Of a DNA stretch of 64,000 nucleotides, positions 54,232-62,640 are shown piece after piece. Below the pieces are notes generated by a model. That model made no database searches and was not told the DNA's origin. It saw nothing but the letters and a program-made list of their open reading frames with translations. The first letter of the stretch is position 1, and each line of letters starts with the position of its first letter. Origin of the DNA: Bradyrhizobium sp. STM 3843 (GTDB taxonomy: Bacteria; Pseudomonadota; Alphaproteobacteria; Rhizobiales; Xanthobacteraceae); contig NZ_CAFK01000194.1 in assembly GCF_000239815.1 (NCBI RefSeq), positions 1-64,000 of the forward strand, written 5' to 3'. The position numbers and the translations under genes are program-made.

Positions 54232-54628
54232 TTGGATTCTAATTACAAATATACTATTTTAAATTGTATTACTTTCGCCTATCTTGCGCAGTCAGAACGT
54301 CTGCGAGATTCGCCAGCGTGGAAGTCGGGGTTCAATGCCTGGAAGGCGACGCGGAGCTGGCTCGGAAAACATGTTTGGGATCTCGAGAAAGGCCAGGAAG
54401 TGCACCATTGGCTCATCGAGCAGAGAAGTACGATTGGCAAGATGGTGCCAAATTGGATCAAGAACCAGCCCTGGACCTGAATCCGGTGCCTAACAGGGAG
54501 TGGCACGACTTCTTGCACCCGCATAGTCCAGTATTGCGCAAGATGTTGTGGGCTGGGGCTGGGCGCAAGGCGCTGGCATCGGTGGTGGTATAGCGGGTCC
54601 GGGTGGAGCACACTGTGGGTGCCAATGA
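54232..54628 (+). pseudogene. Orphan Rhs C-terminal tip fragment, frameshifted
   Basis: The frame from 54232 encodes WKATRSWLGKHVWDLEKGQE, then HHWLIEQ (54403 on) and VPNWIKNQPW, the same motif as the Rhs tip (HHWLF...VPDWIKNQPW). It stops at 54478 right after PW, where the intact tip has PWN. Losing one A near 54475 explains this: the +1 frame continues LNPVPNREWHDFLHPHSPVL. A further frame then ends GGAHCGCQ at 54628, echoing GGGCDCK of the intact tip. There is no Rhs core in front. It is best read as a displaced tip cassette now decaying. Confidence 0.75.
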
Positions 54629-55084
54629 CCCCGACGGGCTGCTCATTTTACGGGAAGGGCTGCGCGGCCCAAGGCTTGAGCGGTTCATCGAGACCAAGCC
54701 GGGACACGCCTCATTTCGCTCGGCGAGTTGTTGATGCGTAGGCTGCGGGGCGCACGGCTTCTGCATCCATCTTTGGAGTTGTCTGAGATCGAAGGAATCG
54801 AGCTGGTTGGAATCGCGGGACCACGTACTCTCGGGGCTTCTATTTTCTCGTATGTCCTACTTCTCGTGCTGGGGTGGCTGACGCTGTCGATGCCGTTACT
54901 GGTGCGGTTACGGCTGTCGAATTCGAGGACCCTGACCCTCGACGAAGCCAAGACCCTCGTCATCCAGATGATCAATGAGTCGTCGTCGATGGATCAGGAG
55001 GACGCAGGCCGACTGGAGCAGCAGGTCTGCAAAGCGAGATCGGTGCACCGGATAGCGCTATTGCTCGATCGTGCGCACGAGTGA
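54603..55084 (+). pseudogene. Frameshifted gene behind the orphan tip (immunity candidate 2)
   Basis: A frame starting GTG 54603 or 54615 overlaps the orphan tip end (VGANDPDGLLILREGLRGPRL) but stops near 54733. From about 54701 another frame takes over (TRLISLGELLMRRLRGARLL) and runs to 55084 with a hydrophobic helix (SIFSYVLLLVLGWLTLSM) and a helical end (LTLDEAKTLVIQMINES). Position and overlap copy the intact toxin/immunity pair, so it is probably the immunity gene of the second cassette, broken by one frameshift. It does not resemble immunity candidate 1. Confidence 0.5.
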
Positions 55085-55189
55085 GTTCAGGCCCATGTGC
55101 CGACACGCTGGCTCGACGCCTCGTATCAGCTTAGTTCTCCAGACCGAGCGACAGCGAGCGCCACAACGGCAGCCCTGCGGGAGGCGGAT

Positions 55190-55628
55190 ATGACTGAAAG
55201 GAGTAGCTCGAAAACGGTGCTTCTGTTTGATATCGGACGGACCGAAGAAGCGTGTCCTGCTTTTTTGGAAAGATCGTCGTTGCTCGGGATGGGTCGGTGT
55301 CCCGCATTGACAACATCGAGTTTCTAGGCCTTTGGGGAAACGACTTAATAAGCAAGGCATTCAGTCTAAGGCATGCAGTCTTATGACCGGGCGCACTCGC
55401 CGAATCTCCGTGATCTTGCGTCCACTACCGAGTTCCGGTTCGAAGATGTGCGCCATCGTGCTGTCGAGTACCTCGGCAAACATCCGGATCACCTTGAGCA
55501 ATACTTCGATCAGGAGGAGGATTCAGAAACAGTGCTGGACCGGGTCAGACGATCTTCGACGTACGAGGAGCTTGTTTGACGCTCTGGAAGTGCCCGACCC
55601 TTCGGATTGTCTGGACATTCTGGTTTGA
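55190..55628 (+). pseudogene. Decayed paralogue of the Rhs immunity candidate
   Basis: Segments in three frames line up in order with the 50900 protein: SKTVLLFD (frame from ATG 55190), FFGKIVVARDGSVSRIDNIEFLGLWG, then FEDVRHRAVEYLGKHPDHLEQYFDQ, and FDALEVPDPSDCLDILV to the stop at 55628. At least three frameshifts separate them. The DNA just before the start (GCGGGAGGCGGATATGACT) matches the end of the intact tip gene (GCGGGAGGTGGATGTGACT), so a third tip tail once preceded it. The following 55640-55734 holds a short Ala/Glu-rich frame of unknown origin. Confidence 0.78.
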
Positions 55629-55951
55629 TGGGGCGCACCAGATTGCGGCCGAAGCGGCGGCCATTCGGGCCGTTGAGCAACTGCAAGCCGCGCAATCTTA
55701 CGAGGCGGCGATCGACAAACGGCCAAAGTTGTAACCACAGTCGTCCGCAGGTGACTGAGCTCCGCAACGTCTGCGCGCCCGTTTCGGCCGAGCGCACACC
55801 TTCCGCTTGGCGCAGCTATCGCTGGTTACTGGCGGCCTTCACCGGCGATGCCGGCTGACGAAGCATTTCACTGGAAAGCCGGGGGGTGATTGGCTGAAAA
55901 TCGGCCCGATATCAGACCGGCGACATCGGCCGACCTCGAAGCCGTGAAAAA

Positions 55952-56028
55952 TGGTCGGAGCGGCAGGATTCGAACCTGCGACCCCTGCGTCCCGAACGCA
56001 GTGCTCTACCGGGCTGAGCCACGCTCCG
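55952..56028 (-). tRNA. tRNA-Pro (anticodon CGG)
   Basis: A 77-nt cloverleaf on the minus strand with acceptor stem CGGAGCG/CGCTCCG, an anticodon arm CTGCG-TTCGGGA-CGCAG giving anticodon CGG, a T-arm with GGTTCGAATCC, and an encoded CCA end. The 3' end faces the Rhs island, as expected if the tRNA served as an integration site. Confidence 0.95.
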
Positions 56029-56324
56029 ACTTGGGAAGCCGGCTTATAGCGTCGGGTTTCGCGCTTCGCAAGGCGCTGGGCTCGCGAATTCTCAAGTAAA
56101 GCGTTGGTGGCGAGGGGCGAGTTAAGCCCTTGCCGCATTGAGGCTTTACCAGAAGGCCATTGGAGCGGACGCCGCGAAAGAGTACGGTCCGGCCGAAATC
56201 CGGCCCCCCTCACCCGATTGGCGCCGCCGATACATGCATCATCGGCACCGATCGACCTCTCCCCGATGACGGGGAAAGGCAAGCCACCTCCAGGAACAAC
56301 CGCCGTCTACCATCACGTCCATTC

Positions 56325-57326
56325 ATGTCGCCGTCCGAAACCACTGCCCTCGAAACCAAGATCCTCCCTGCCGATCGGGCCGGGATCGACGCCGCGGCGG
56401 CGACATTGTCGCGCGGCGGGCTGGTCGCGTTCCCGACCGAAACCGTCTACGGGCTCGGAGCCGATGCGACCGATGCGGGGGCGATCGCCCGGCTCTATGC
56501 CGCCAAGGGCCGGCCGGCCTTCAACCCGCTGATCGCCCATGTCGCCGACCTCCAGGCCGCCCGACGGATCGGCCGGTTCGATGCGACCGCGGAAAAGCTG
56601 GCGGCGGCGTTCTGGCCGGGGCCGCTGACCCTGGTGCTGCCGCAGACGGCCGAATGCGCGGTCGCCGATCTCGCCACCGCCGGGCTCGATACGGTCGCGA
56701 TCCGGGTGCCGGCGCACCCGACCGCACAGGCCCTGCTCGCCGCTTTCGGCGAGCCGGTGGTGGCGCCGTCGGCCAATATCTCCGGCCACGTATCGCCGAC
56801 CACCGCGGCCCATGTGAAAGCCGACCTTGCGGGGCGCATCGACCTGATCCTGGACGGCGGCCCGGTGCATGTCGGGGTCGAATCCACCATCATCGGCTGC
56901 TTCGCGCAGCCGACCCTGCTGCGGCCCGGCGGCGTGCCGACCGAGGCGATCGAAGCCGTGCTCGGCGAAAGGCTCGCGCGGCCCTTGGCAGAGGCCGCGA
57001 GCGAAGATGATCAGCCGGTGGCGCCGGGCATGCTGGCCTCGCATTATGCGCCGCGCGCGGCGGTGCGGCTCGACGCGAGGTCGGTCGCCCCCGGCGAGGC
57101 GCTGCTCGCCTTCGGTCCCATCGACCTGCCGGGCACAGACCGGGCGGCCGCGGTGCTGAATCTGTCCCCTGCCGGCGATCCGGCGGAGGCGGCGACGCAT
57201 CTTTTCGGCTATCTTCGCGCGCTCGACATAAGCGGCGCGCGCGCCATCGCCGTCATGCCGATCCCGCATGAGGGGCTCGGCGAGGCCATCAACGACCGGC
57301 TGCGCCGCGCCGCCGCGCCGAGATAA
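56325..57326 (+). CDS. L-threonylcarbamoyladenylate synthase (Sua5 type)
   Basis: A 333-residue enzyme making threonylcarbamoyl-AMP for the t6A37 modification of ANN-decoding tRNAs. The YrdC domain (residues 15-205) has GLVAFPTETVYGLGADATD, KGRPAFNPLIAHV, VAPSANISGHVSPTTA and STIIGCF; the C-terminal Sua5 domain (GMLASHYAPRAAVRL...IPHEGLGEAINDRLRRAA) makes it the long form. ATG 56325 precedes the YrdC domain directly. First gene after the tRNA; the FAD dehydrogenase follows 30 bp later. Confidence 0.93.
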   Translation: MSPSETTALETKILPADRAGIDAAAATLSRGGLVAFPTETVYGLGADATDAGAIARLYAAKGRPAFNPLIAHVADLQAARRIGRFDATAEKLAAAFWPGPLTLVLPQTAECAVADLATAGLDTVAIRVPAHPTAQALLAAFGEPVVAPSANISGHVSPTTAAHVKADLAGRIDLILDGGPVHVGVESTIIGCFAQPTLLRPGGVPTEAIEAVLGERLARPLAEAASEDDQPVAPGMLASHYAPRAAVRLDARSVAPGEALLAFGPIDLPGTDRAAAVLNLSPAGDPAEAATHLFGYLRALDISGARAIAVMPIPHEGLGEAINDRLRRAAAPR

Positions 57327-57356
57327 CGCCGAGCCAACACTGGAAACGATCATTCG

Positions 57357-58784
57357 ATGAACATCAGCCAGCCGCCAGCGCCGCCCTTGCCGCCCGACCT
57401 GATCGCCAAATTTGCAGCCATCGTCGGCGAGCGTCAGGCGCTGACCAGCGCTGCTGACATCACGCCCTACGTCACCGAGGAGCGCAACCTGTTCCACGGC
57501 CGCTCACCGCTGGTGCTGCGTCCGGGCTCGACGGCGGAAGTGGCGGCGATCTGCAAGCTCGCCAGCGAGCACCACATCGCGCTGGTGCCGCAGGGCGGCA
57601 ACACCGGTCTGGTCGGCGGCCAGACGCCGCACAATGGCGAGGTGGTGGTGTCCTTAAAACGCATGGACAAGATCCGCGAGATCGACACCGCCTCCAACAC
57701 CATGATCTGCGAGGCCGGCGTGGTGTTGCAGGTGGCGCAGCAGAAGGCGGCCGAGGTCGAGCGGCTGTTCCCGCTGTCGCTCGGCGCCGAGGGCAGCTGC
57801 ACCATCGGCGGCAATCTCTCCACCAATGCCGGCGGCACCGCCGCCCTCGCCTATGGCGTTGCGCGCGAGATGGCGCTCGGGCTCGAAGTGGTGCTGGCGG
57901 ATGGGCGCGTGCTCAACGCGCTGTCGAAACTGAAGAAGGACAACACCGGCTACGATCTGCGCAACCTCTTCATCGGCGCGGAGGGCACGCTCGGTATTAT
58001 CACCGCGGCAAGCTTGAGGCTGTTTCCGAAGCCGCGCGCGATCGAGACCGCTTTTGTCGGCGTGAAATCCCCGGACGACGCGCTGAAGCTGCTGGCGATC
58101 GCGCAGAGCGAGGCCGCGGGCAGCCTGACCAGCTTCGAACTGATCGCCGAGATCGCGCTCGATTTCTCGATCCGGCACGCCGCAGGCAACCGCGCACCGC
58201 TGTCGGGCCAGCATCCCTGGTACGTCCTGATGGAATTGTCGTCGTCGCGCGAGGACGCGCGTGCTGCTTTGGAGACGATCCTCGAGAAAGGATTCGAGGA
58301 CGGCATCGTCGACGACGCCGCGCTCGCCGACAGCCTGGCGCAGCGCATGGCGTTCTGGAAGCTGCGCGAGGACATCTCCGCGGCGCAGAAGCCGGAAGGC
58401 GGCTCGATCAAGCACGACATCTCGGTGCCGGTCGCGGCGGTGCCCGCCTTCATCGCCGAGGCCAATGAGGCCGTGGTGAAGCTGATCCCAGGCGCGCGGC
58501 CGGTGCCTTTCGGCCATCTCGGCGACGGCAACATCCACTACAATGTCAGCCAGCCGGTCGGCGCTGAGACGGCCGTCTTTCTTGCCCGCTGGCATGAGGT
58601 GAATGCGGTCGTGTTCGAGATCGTGCTGCGGATGGGCGGCTCGATCTCGGCCGAGCACGGCATCGGCGTGCTCAAACGCGATGAGCTGCCCGACGTGAAG
58701 GACAAGACCGCGATCGCGCTGATGCGCTCGATCAAGGCACTGCTCGACCCGCTCGGCATCATGAATCCGGGGAAGGTGCTGTAA
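57357..58784 (+). CDS. FAD-binding 2-hydroxyacid dehydrogenase (D-2-hydroxyglutarate/GlcD-like)
   Basis: A 475-residue flavoprotein. The FAD_binding_4 (PCMH) domain has SPLVLRPGSTAEVAAICK, LVPQGGNTGLVGGQTP and SLGAEGSCTIGGNLSTNAGG; the C-terminal FAD-oxidase domain carries the metal-binding GHLGDGNIHYN and SAEHGIGVLKR. The family includes D-2-hydroxyglutarate and D-lactate dehydrogenases; these cannot be told apart by eye. It follows Sua5 in the same direction and may share its transcript. Confidence 0.92.
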   Translation: MNISQPPAPPLPPDLIAKFAAIVGERQALTSAADITPYVTEERNLFHGRSPLVLRPGSTAEVAAICKLASEHHIALVPQGGNTGLVGGQTPHNGEVVVSLKRMDKIREIDTASNTMICEAGVVLQVAQQKAAEVERLFPLSLGAEGSCTIGGNLSTNAGGTAALAYGVAREMALGLEVVLADGRVLNALSKLKKDNTGYDLRNLFIGAEGTLGIITAASLRLFPKPRAIETAFVGVKSPDDALKLLAIAQSEAAGSLTSFELIAEIALDFSIRHAAGNRAPLSGQHPWYVLMELSSSREDARAALETILEKGFEDGIVDDAALADSLAQRMAFWKLREDISAAQKPEGGSIKHDISVPVAAVPAFIAEANEAVVKLIPGARPVPFGHLGDGNIHYNVSQPVGAETAVFLARWHEVNAVVFEIVLRMGGSISAEHGIGVLKRDELPDVKDKTAIALMRSIKALLDPLGIMNPGKVL

Positions 58785-58875
58785 CACATAGGCTCGCTGC
58801 CGCCGCCGACAGAAACCTGTCAAAAATCTGCGCTAAACACGCGCCTTCGATTCTGCGAGATCAAGAGTTCCCATC

Positions 58876-59322
58876 ATGGACGTGCCGGCAAGCCTGACGA
58901 TTGCAACGATCACCGACGACGACGTGCCCACCATCATCGAGCTCTGGATCCGCTGCGGCCTGACGCGTCCCTGGAACGATCCGGGCTCCGACATCGCGCT
59001 CGCCCGCCGCGGCGACAATGCGACCGTCCTGGTCGGTCGGGAGGGCGGGAAGATCGTCGCCACCGTCATGGTCGGCTATGACGGCCATCGCGGCTGGGTC
59101 TATTACGTGGCTGTCGATCCCGATCATCGCGGTCGCGATCACGGCCGGACCGTCATGGCGGCAGCGGAGGATTGGCTGCGCCAGCGCGGCATCCTCAAGC
59201 TGATGTTGCTGGTGCGCGCGGACAACTTACAGGTGCAGGCGTTCTACGAGACGCTGGACTATGCCAAGCAGGACCGCGTTCTCTATGCCAAATGGCTCGA
59301 CGGCCGCGAGGCGACACCGTAG
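58876..59322 (+). CDS. GNAT family N-acetyltransferase (YpeA-like)
   Basis: A 148-residue acetyltransferase. The acetyl-CoA site is VYYVAVDPDHRGRDHGRTVM and the closing strand is LKLMLLVRADNLQVQAFYETLDY. The opening LWIRCGLTRPWNDPGSDIALAR matches YpeA-type proteins. Substrate unknown. It lies 24 bp before the Nudix gene, suggesting co-transcription. Confidence 0.9.
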   Translation: MDVPASLTIATITDDDVPTIIELWIRCGLTRPWNDPGSDIALARRGDNATVLVGREGGKIVATVMVGYDGHRGWVYYVAVDPDHRGRDHGRTVMAAAEDWLRQRGILKLMLLVRADNLQVQAFYETLDYAKQDRVLYAKWLDGREATP

Positions 59323-59346
59323 CGCAGTGGCCCGACAGGATTTCTC

Positions 59347-59928
59347 ATGAGCATTTCCGATCGCATCCGCGTCGAAGACGTCCGCGTGCTGTCGCAGAGC
59401 TACGGCAGACTGACCGACAACAAGATCGCCTGGCGGCGCGACGACGGCACGTGGCAGGATCAGCATCGCGAGGTGTATGATCGCGGCAATGCGGCTGCGA
59501 TCCTGCCCTACAATCTCCAGGCGCGGAGCGTGATCCTGGTCAAGCAGTTCCGCTATCCGGCCTTCGTCAACGGCCATGACGATCTTCTGATCGAGGCCGC
59601 AGCCGGTCTGCTCGATGAGGCCACGCCGGAAGAGCGCATCCGGCTCGAAGCGGAGGAGGAGACCGGCTACCGGCTCCATGACGTCAAGTTCGTATTCGAG
59701 GCTTTCATGAGCCCGGGCGCGGTGACCGAGAAGATCCATTTCTTCATCGCCGAATATGAGCCGCAGATGCGCGTCAGCGCCGGCGGCGGGCTCGCGCATG
59801 AGGGCGAGGAGATCGAGGTGCTGGAGCTTGCGATCGACAACGCGCTGGCGATGATCGACGACGGCCGCATCGTCGATGCCAAGACCATCATGCTGCTGCA
59901 GCACGCCGCGCTGAAGATTTTCGCGTGA
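59347..59928 (+). CDS. Nudix hydrolase, NudK/GDP-mannose pyrophosphatase-like
   Basis: A 193-residue Nudix enzyme. The Nudix box GLLDEATPEERIRLEAEEETGY (split by family variation at its Arg) is preceded by VILVKQFRYPAF and followed by FEAFMSPGAVTEKIHFFIAEY, a NudK hallmark. It probably hydrolyses GDP-mannose or ADP-ribose. The mosaic repeat follows its stop. Confidence 0.88.
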   Translation: MSISDRIRVEDVRVLSQSYGRLTDNKIAWRRDDGTWQDQHREVYDRGNAAAILPYNLQARSVILVKQFRYPAFVNGHDDLLIEAAAGLLDEATPEERIRLEAEEETGYRLHDVKFVFEAFMSPGAVTEKIHFFIAEYEPQMRVSAGGGLAHEGEEIEVLELAIDNALAMIDDGRIVDAKTIMLLQHAALKIFA

Positions 59929-59964
59929 GCGGGCCAACTCATTGGTCGCGCGTCCCGTTCCTCA

Positions 59965-60064
59965 GTCGTCACCCGCGACGGCGGGTGACCCAGTATTCCA
60001 GAGACACCAATTTCAATACGAGAGGCCGCGGCGTACTGGATACCCGCCTTCGCGGGTATGACGG
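59965..60064. repeat. Bradyrhizobium-type mosaic extragenic element, copy A
   Basis: About 100 bp framed by two hairpins (TCACCCGC/GCGGGTGA and ATACCCGC/GCGGGTAT). Inner blocks CCAGTATTCCAGAGACA and GAGAGGCCGCGGCGTACTGG recur, inverted, in 62924-63029. It lies between two convergent genes and may double as a terminator. Confidence 0.8.
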
Positions 60065-60088
60065 CCTCCTTGATTGAAACATCCCGCT

Positions 60089-60859
60089 TCAGAACAGGCT
60101 CCCCTGCCCGTCGTCTTGCGGCGGTGCTGCCGGCTTGCGCGCGGCCGGTTTCTTCGCAGGCTTGCGCTGCGCCTCTTCCGCCGCGCGCTCCTCGTCCGTG
60201 ATCGGCAGCAGCAATTGCGCATCGTCATTGGCAGCCGAATTGACCCGCGTCGACACTTCGTACCAGATAAAGGTGCCCTTCTCCGGGCACCTGAGCAGCG
60301 TCATCACCTCATCAACATCGTGCGCGTTGCAGTCCAACCACAACGTGAAGTCCGCAGGACTGATCGTCACCGGCACGCGGTCATGCAAGGTAGCGAGATC
60401 GGCGCTCGCCGCTGCCGTGACGATCGCGACCGTATCGACCTCTTCGCCATTGGGGCCGGCCCAGGTCTCAGCGAGCGCTGCAAACCCCATCGGCGCACCA
60501 TCGCGGCGATGGATGAAGTACGGCCGCTTGCGCCCGTCCACGCTCTGCCACTCATAGTAGCCATCCGCGGGAACCAGGCACCGACGCCGCCTCAGCGCGT
60601 TCTTGAACGCGGGCTTGTCGCGCACAGTCTCGGCGCGCGCGTTGATCAGCAGCGTGAAATTACGGGGATCCTTGACCCATGCCGGAACCAGGCCCCAGCG
60701 CATCAGACGAAAATGCCGTGCGCCATTGTCGAGCATGATGACGGGCACGGGTTGCGTCGGTGCGATGTTGTGGCGTGGCGGAAAATTCGGTAGCTCCTCG
60801 TAACCGAACATGTCCCGTAGTGCTGCGGGTGGTGAAGTAATGACGAAACGTCCGCACAT
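60089..60859 (-). CDS. SOS response-associated peptidase (SRAP/YedK)
   Basis: A 256-residue HMCES/YedK protein that forms a covalent adduct with abasic sites in single-stranded DNA. MCGRF gives the essential Cys2 after Met removal; NIAPTQ, NARAETV, CLVPADGYYEW and LHDRVPVTI supply the Asn, Glu and His of the active site. A Lys/Ala/Pro-rich tail of about 30 residues is an addition typical of Rhizobiales. The start is ATG 60859; anything upstream would bury Cys2. Confidence 0.95.
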   Translation of the reverse strand: MCGRFVITSPPAALRDMFGYEELPNFPPRHNIAPTQPVPVIMLDNGARHFRLMRWGLVPAWVKDPRNFTLLINARAETVRDKPAFKNALRRRRCLVPADGYYEWQSVDGRKRPYFIHRRDGAPMGFAALAETWAGPNGEEVDTVAIVTAAASADLATLHDRVPVTISPADFTLWLDCNAHDVDEVMTLLRCPEKGTFIWYEVSTRVNSAANDDAQLLLPITDEERAAEEAQRKPAKKPAARKPAAPPQDDGQGSLF

Positions 60860-60922
60860 AATCTCACTCAAATTATTTGCCCGTTCAGGACCTTTTAACC
60901 CCAAACGCCAACACTGCGGCCG

Positions 60923-61465
60923 ATGACAGCAGCGGCTCTACCACCCGTGCAGACCGAGCCAGCGACGGGCGCCGTTGATCCGGCCCGCGCCGCCTTGATG
61001 CGCGCCGCCAACATCAATCCCCGCACCGGGCTCGCGACCGACTACCTGAATCACTTCAACGAAGCGGTGATGCTGTTGGAGATGATCCCGGACATGCCGG
61101 AATGCGCCGAGGACTTTCTGGCCTGGAAGCCGTTGTCCTATGAAGAGCATTTCACCGCGACCAATTTCAAGGCCCGCGATCTCGTCATCGAGGCTTATGA
61201 AACGGCGGATCCGGTGATCCGTGAACGGTTCGATCATCTCACCAAGTCCATGACCGAGATTCTGCTCGCGGTCGGCGCCGCGATGCGCGAAGCCAAGCAG
61301 GACGCGACCCGCACCAGGCTTGCCACCCAGGCCACCGGCTGGCTCAAGCCCCTGATCGCCCAGGCCGGCGGCATGATCAATGGCGATCTCGAGCCGGAAC
61401 CTGTCCCCGACGAGGGCGAGGTCGACGAGGTCGATGCCGTCGACGCCATTATGGCCAGCTTCTGA
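60923..61465 (+). CDS. Conserved hypothetical protein (180 aa)
   Basis: A 180-residue soluble protein of a family I know only as conserved in Bradyrhizobiaceae-type genomes. Features are RAALMRAANINPRTGLATDYLNHFNEAVMLLEM, FLAWKPLSYEEHFTATNFKARDLVIEAYE and a helical middle, with an acidic C-terminus (PVPDEGEVDEVDAVDAIM). No motif suggests catalysis. It is divergent from the SRAP gene (63-bp gap), so both share a control region. Confidence 0.8.
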   Translation: MTAAALPPVQTEPATGAVDPARAALMRAANINPRTGLATDYLNHFNEAVMLLEMIPDMPECAEDFLAWKPLSYEEHFTATNFKARDLVIEAYETADPVIRERFDHLTKSMTEILLAVGAAMREAKQDATRTRLATQATGWLKPLIAQAGGMINGDLEPEPVPDEGEVDEVDAVDAIMASF

Positions 61466-61549
61466 CCGAAGCAGGTTTGATCGAAGCAGATTTGGACTGT
61501 TTCCGGCATCGCGTAAGATCGCGGTACGCCGCTCCGGAGCCCTGCCGCA

Positions 61550-61969
61550 ATGATTCCGACCGTCTCGCCCCACCATCCCCAGCTCGCCGTCAGCGCCGCC
61601 ATCTTCCGCGACGGAAAGCTCCTGCTGGTGCGGCGCGCCCGCAGCCCCGCGAAGGGCGTCTATACCCTGCCCGGCGGGCGGGTCGAGTTCGGCGAGCCGC
61701 TGCAGGAGGCCTTGCGGCGCGAGGTCGAGGAGGAGACCTCCCTGGCGATCGACATCATCGGGCTCGCCGGCTGGCGTGAGGTGCTGCCTGAGGCGATCGG
61801 CAGCGGCCATTTCGTGATCCTGCCCTTTGCGGCGCGCTGGCGCGGCGGTGAGATCAAGCTCAATGCCGAGCTCGACGATTTCAAATGGCTCGCGCCGGAT
61901 GCACTTGACGGCCTCACGCTGACGGCGGGCCTGCCCGAGATCATTGCGGCAGCCGTAAGGCTGGTCTGA
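61550..61969 (+). CDS. Nudix hydrolase (ADP-ribose pyrophosphatase-like)
   Basis: A 139-residue Nudix protein with an almost canonical box, GGRVEFGEPLQEALRREVEEETSL, after LLLVRRARSPAKGVYTLPG. The short single-domain form resembles ADP-ribose or NADH-type pyrophosphatases of Rhizobiales. It is followed 56 bp later by the TIGR02301 gene. Confidence 0.92.
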   Translation: MIPTVSPHHPQLAVSAAIFRDGKLLLVRRARSPAKGVYTLPGGRVEFGEPLQEALRREVEEETSLAIDIIGLAGWREVLPEAIGSGHFVILPFAARWRGGEIKLNAELDDFKWLAPDALDGLTLTAGLPEIIAAAVRLV

Positions 61970-62025
61970 CAGCCCCCTGTTCCGCCTTGCCTCTCGCACC
62001 CCGCAAGGGCATATCACAAACCCTG

Positions 62026-62403
62026 ATGTCGAAACGTGTCCTGGCCGTCCTTCTCGTCATTGCGGCGTGCGCCACTGCGCCTGTGCGCGCGCAACAGGCG
62101 GCCGCGCCGTTTGATGGCGACTTGCAGCGCCTTTCCGAGATTCTCGGCGCCCTGCACTACCTCCGCGGCATCTGCGGCAGCAACGAAGGCGCCAAATGGC
62201 GCAACCAGATGCAGGCGCTGATCGACGCCGAGACGCCCACGGGCGATCGCCGCACCCGCATGATCGCGGGCTTCAATCGCGGCTATAACGGCTTTCAGCA
62301 GACCTATCGGACCTGCACCCCGGCGGCCATGGTCGCGATCCGCCGCTACATCGACGAAGGCTCCAAGATCTCGCGCGACCTCACCGCCCGCTACGCCAAC
62401 TGA
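62026..62403 (+). CDS. TIGR02301 family exported protein
   Basis: A 125-residue exported protein: signal peptide KRVLAVLLVIAACATAPVRAQQ, then LSEILGALHYLRGICGSNEGAKWR, MQALIDAE, RMIAGFNRGYNGFQQTYRTCTPAA and the closing YIDEGSKISRDLTARYA, the TIGR02301 pattern of a periplasmic protein with one disulfide. ATG 62026 directly precedes the signal peptide. Function unknown. Confidence 0.9.
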   Translation: MSKRVLAVLLVIAACATAPVRAQQAAAPFDGDLQRLSEILGALHYLRGICGSNEGAKWRNQMQALIDAETPTGDRRTRMIAGFNRGYNGFQQTYRTCTPAAMVAIRRYIDEGSKISRDLTARYAN

Positions 62404-62472
62404 GGCAGTGCACTCTTGCATCTCTCACCCCGTGGGAACGGGAGGAAGGGAATGGGCGGTCGGCGCACGCCC

Positions 62473-62517
62473 GCACCTGAGGAGCCTGCACCTGGGGAGC
62501 CTGCACCTGGGGATTCG
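62473..62517. repeat. 15-bp tandem repeat, three units
   Basis: GCACCTGAGGAGCCT, GCACCTGGGGAGCCT and GCACCTGGGGATTCG follow one another between the TIGR02301 gene and the 88-aa gene. They do not lie in a convincing gene. Confidence 0.7.
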
Positions 62518-62640
62518 TTACCGCCGTTAACCTTTCCTAAAGAACTGGCCTATGCGCGCGCTTATCGCGTGGTAAACAGCACCGGTCCGGCGCGCTTGCC
62601 CGGAGCATTGCACCAAAGATCCTGCCGACGTCATTCATTC

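Noticed and set aside
55640..55734. Ala/Glu-rich short frame ending AIDKRPKL after the immunity pseudogene
   Set aside because: It may be the tail of another lost gene, but nothing identifies it.
55952..56028. tRNA-Pro considered as proof of phage-type integration
   Set aside because: No integrase gene and no second copy of the tRNA end were seen at the other boundary, so only the location is reported.
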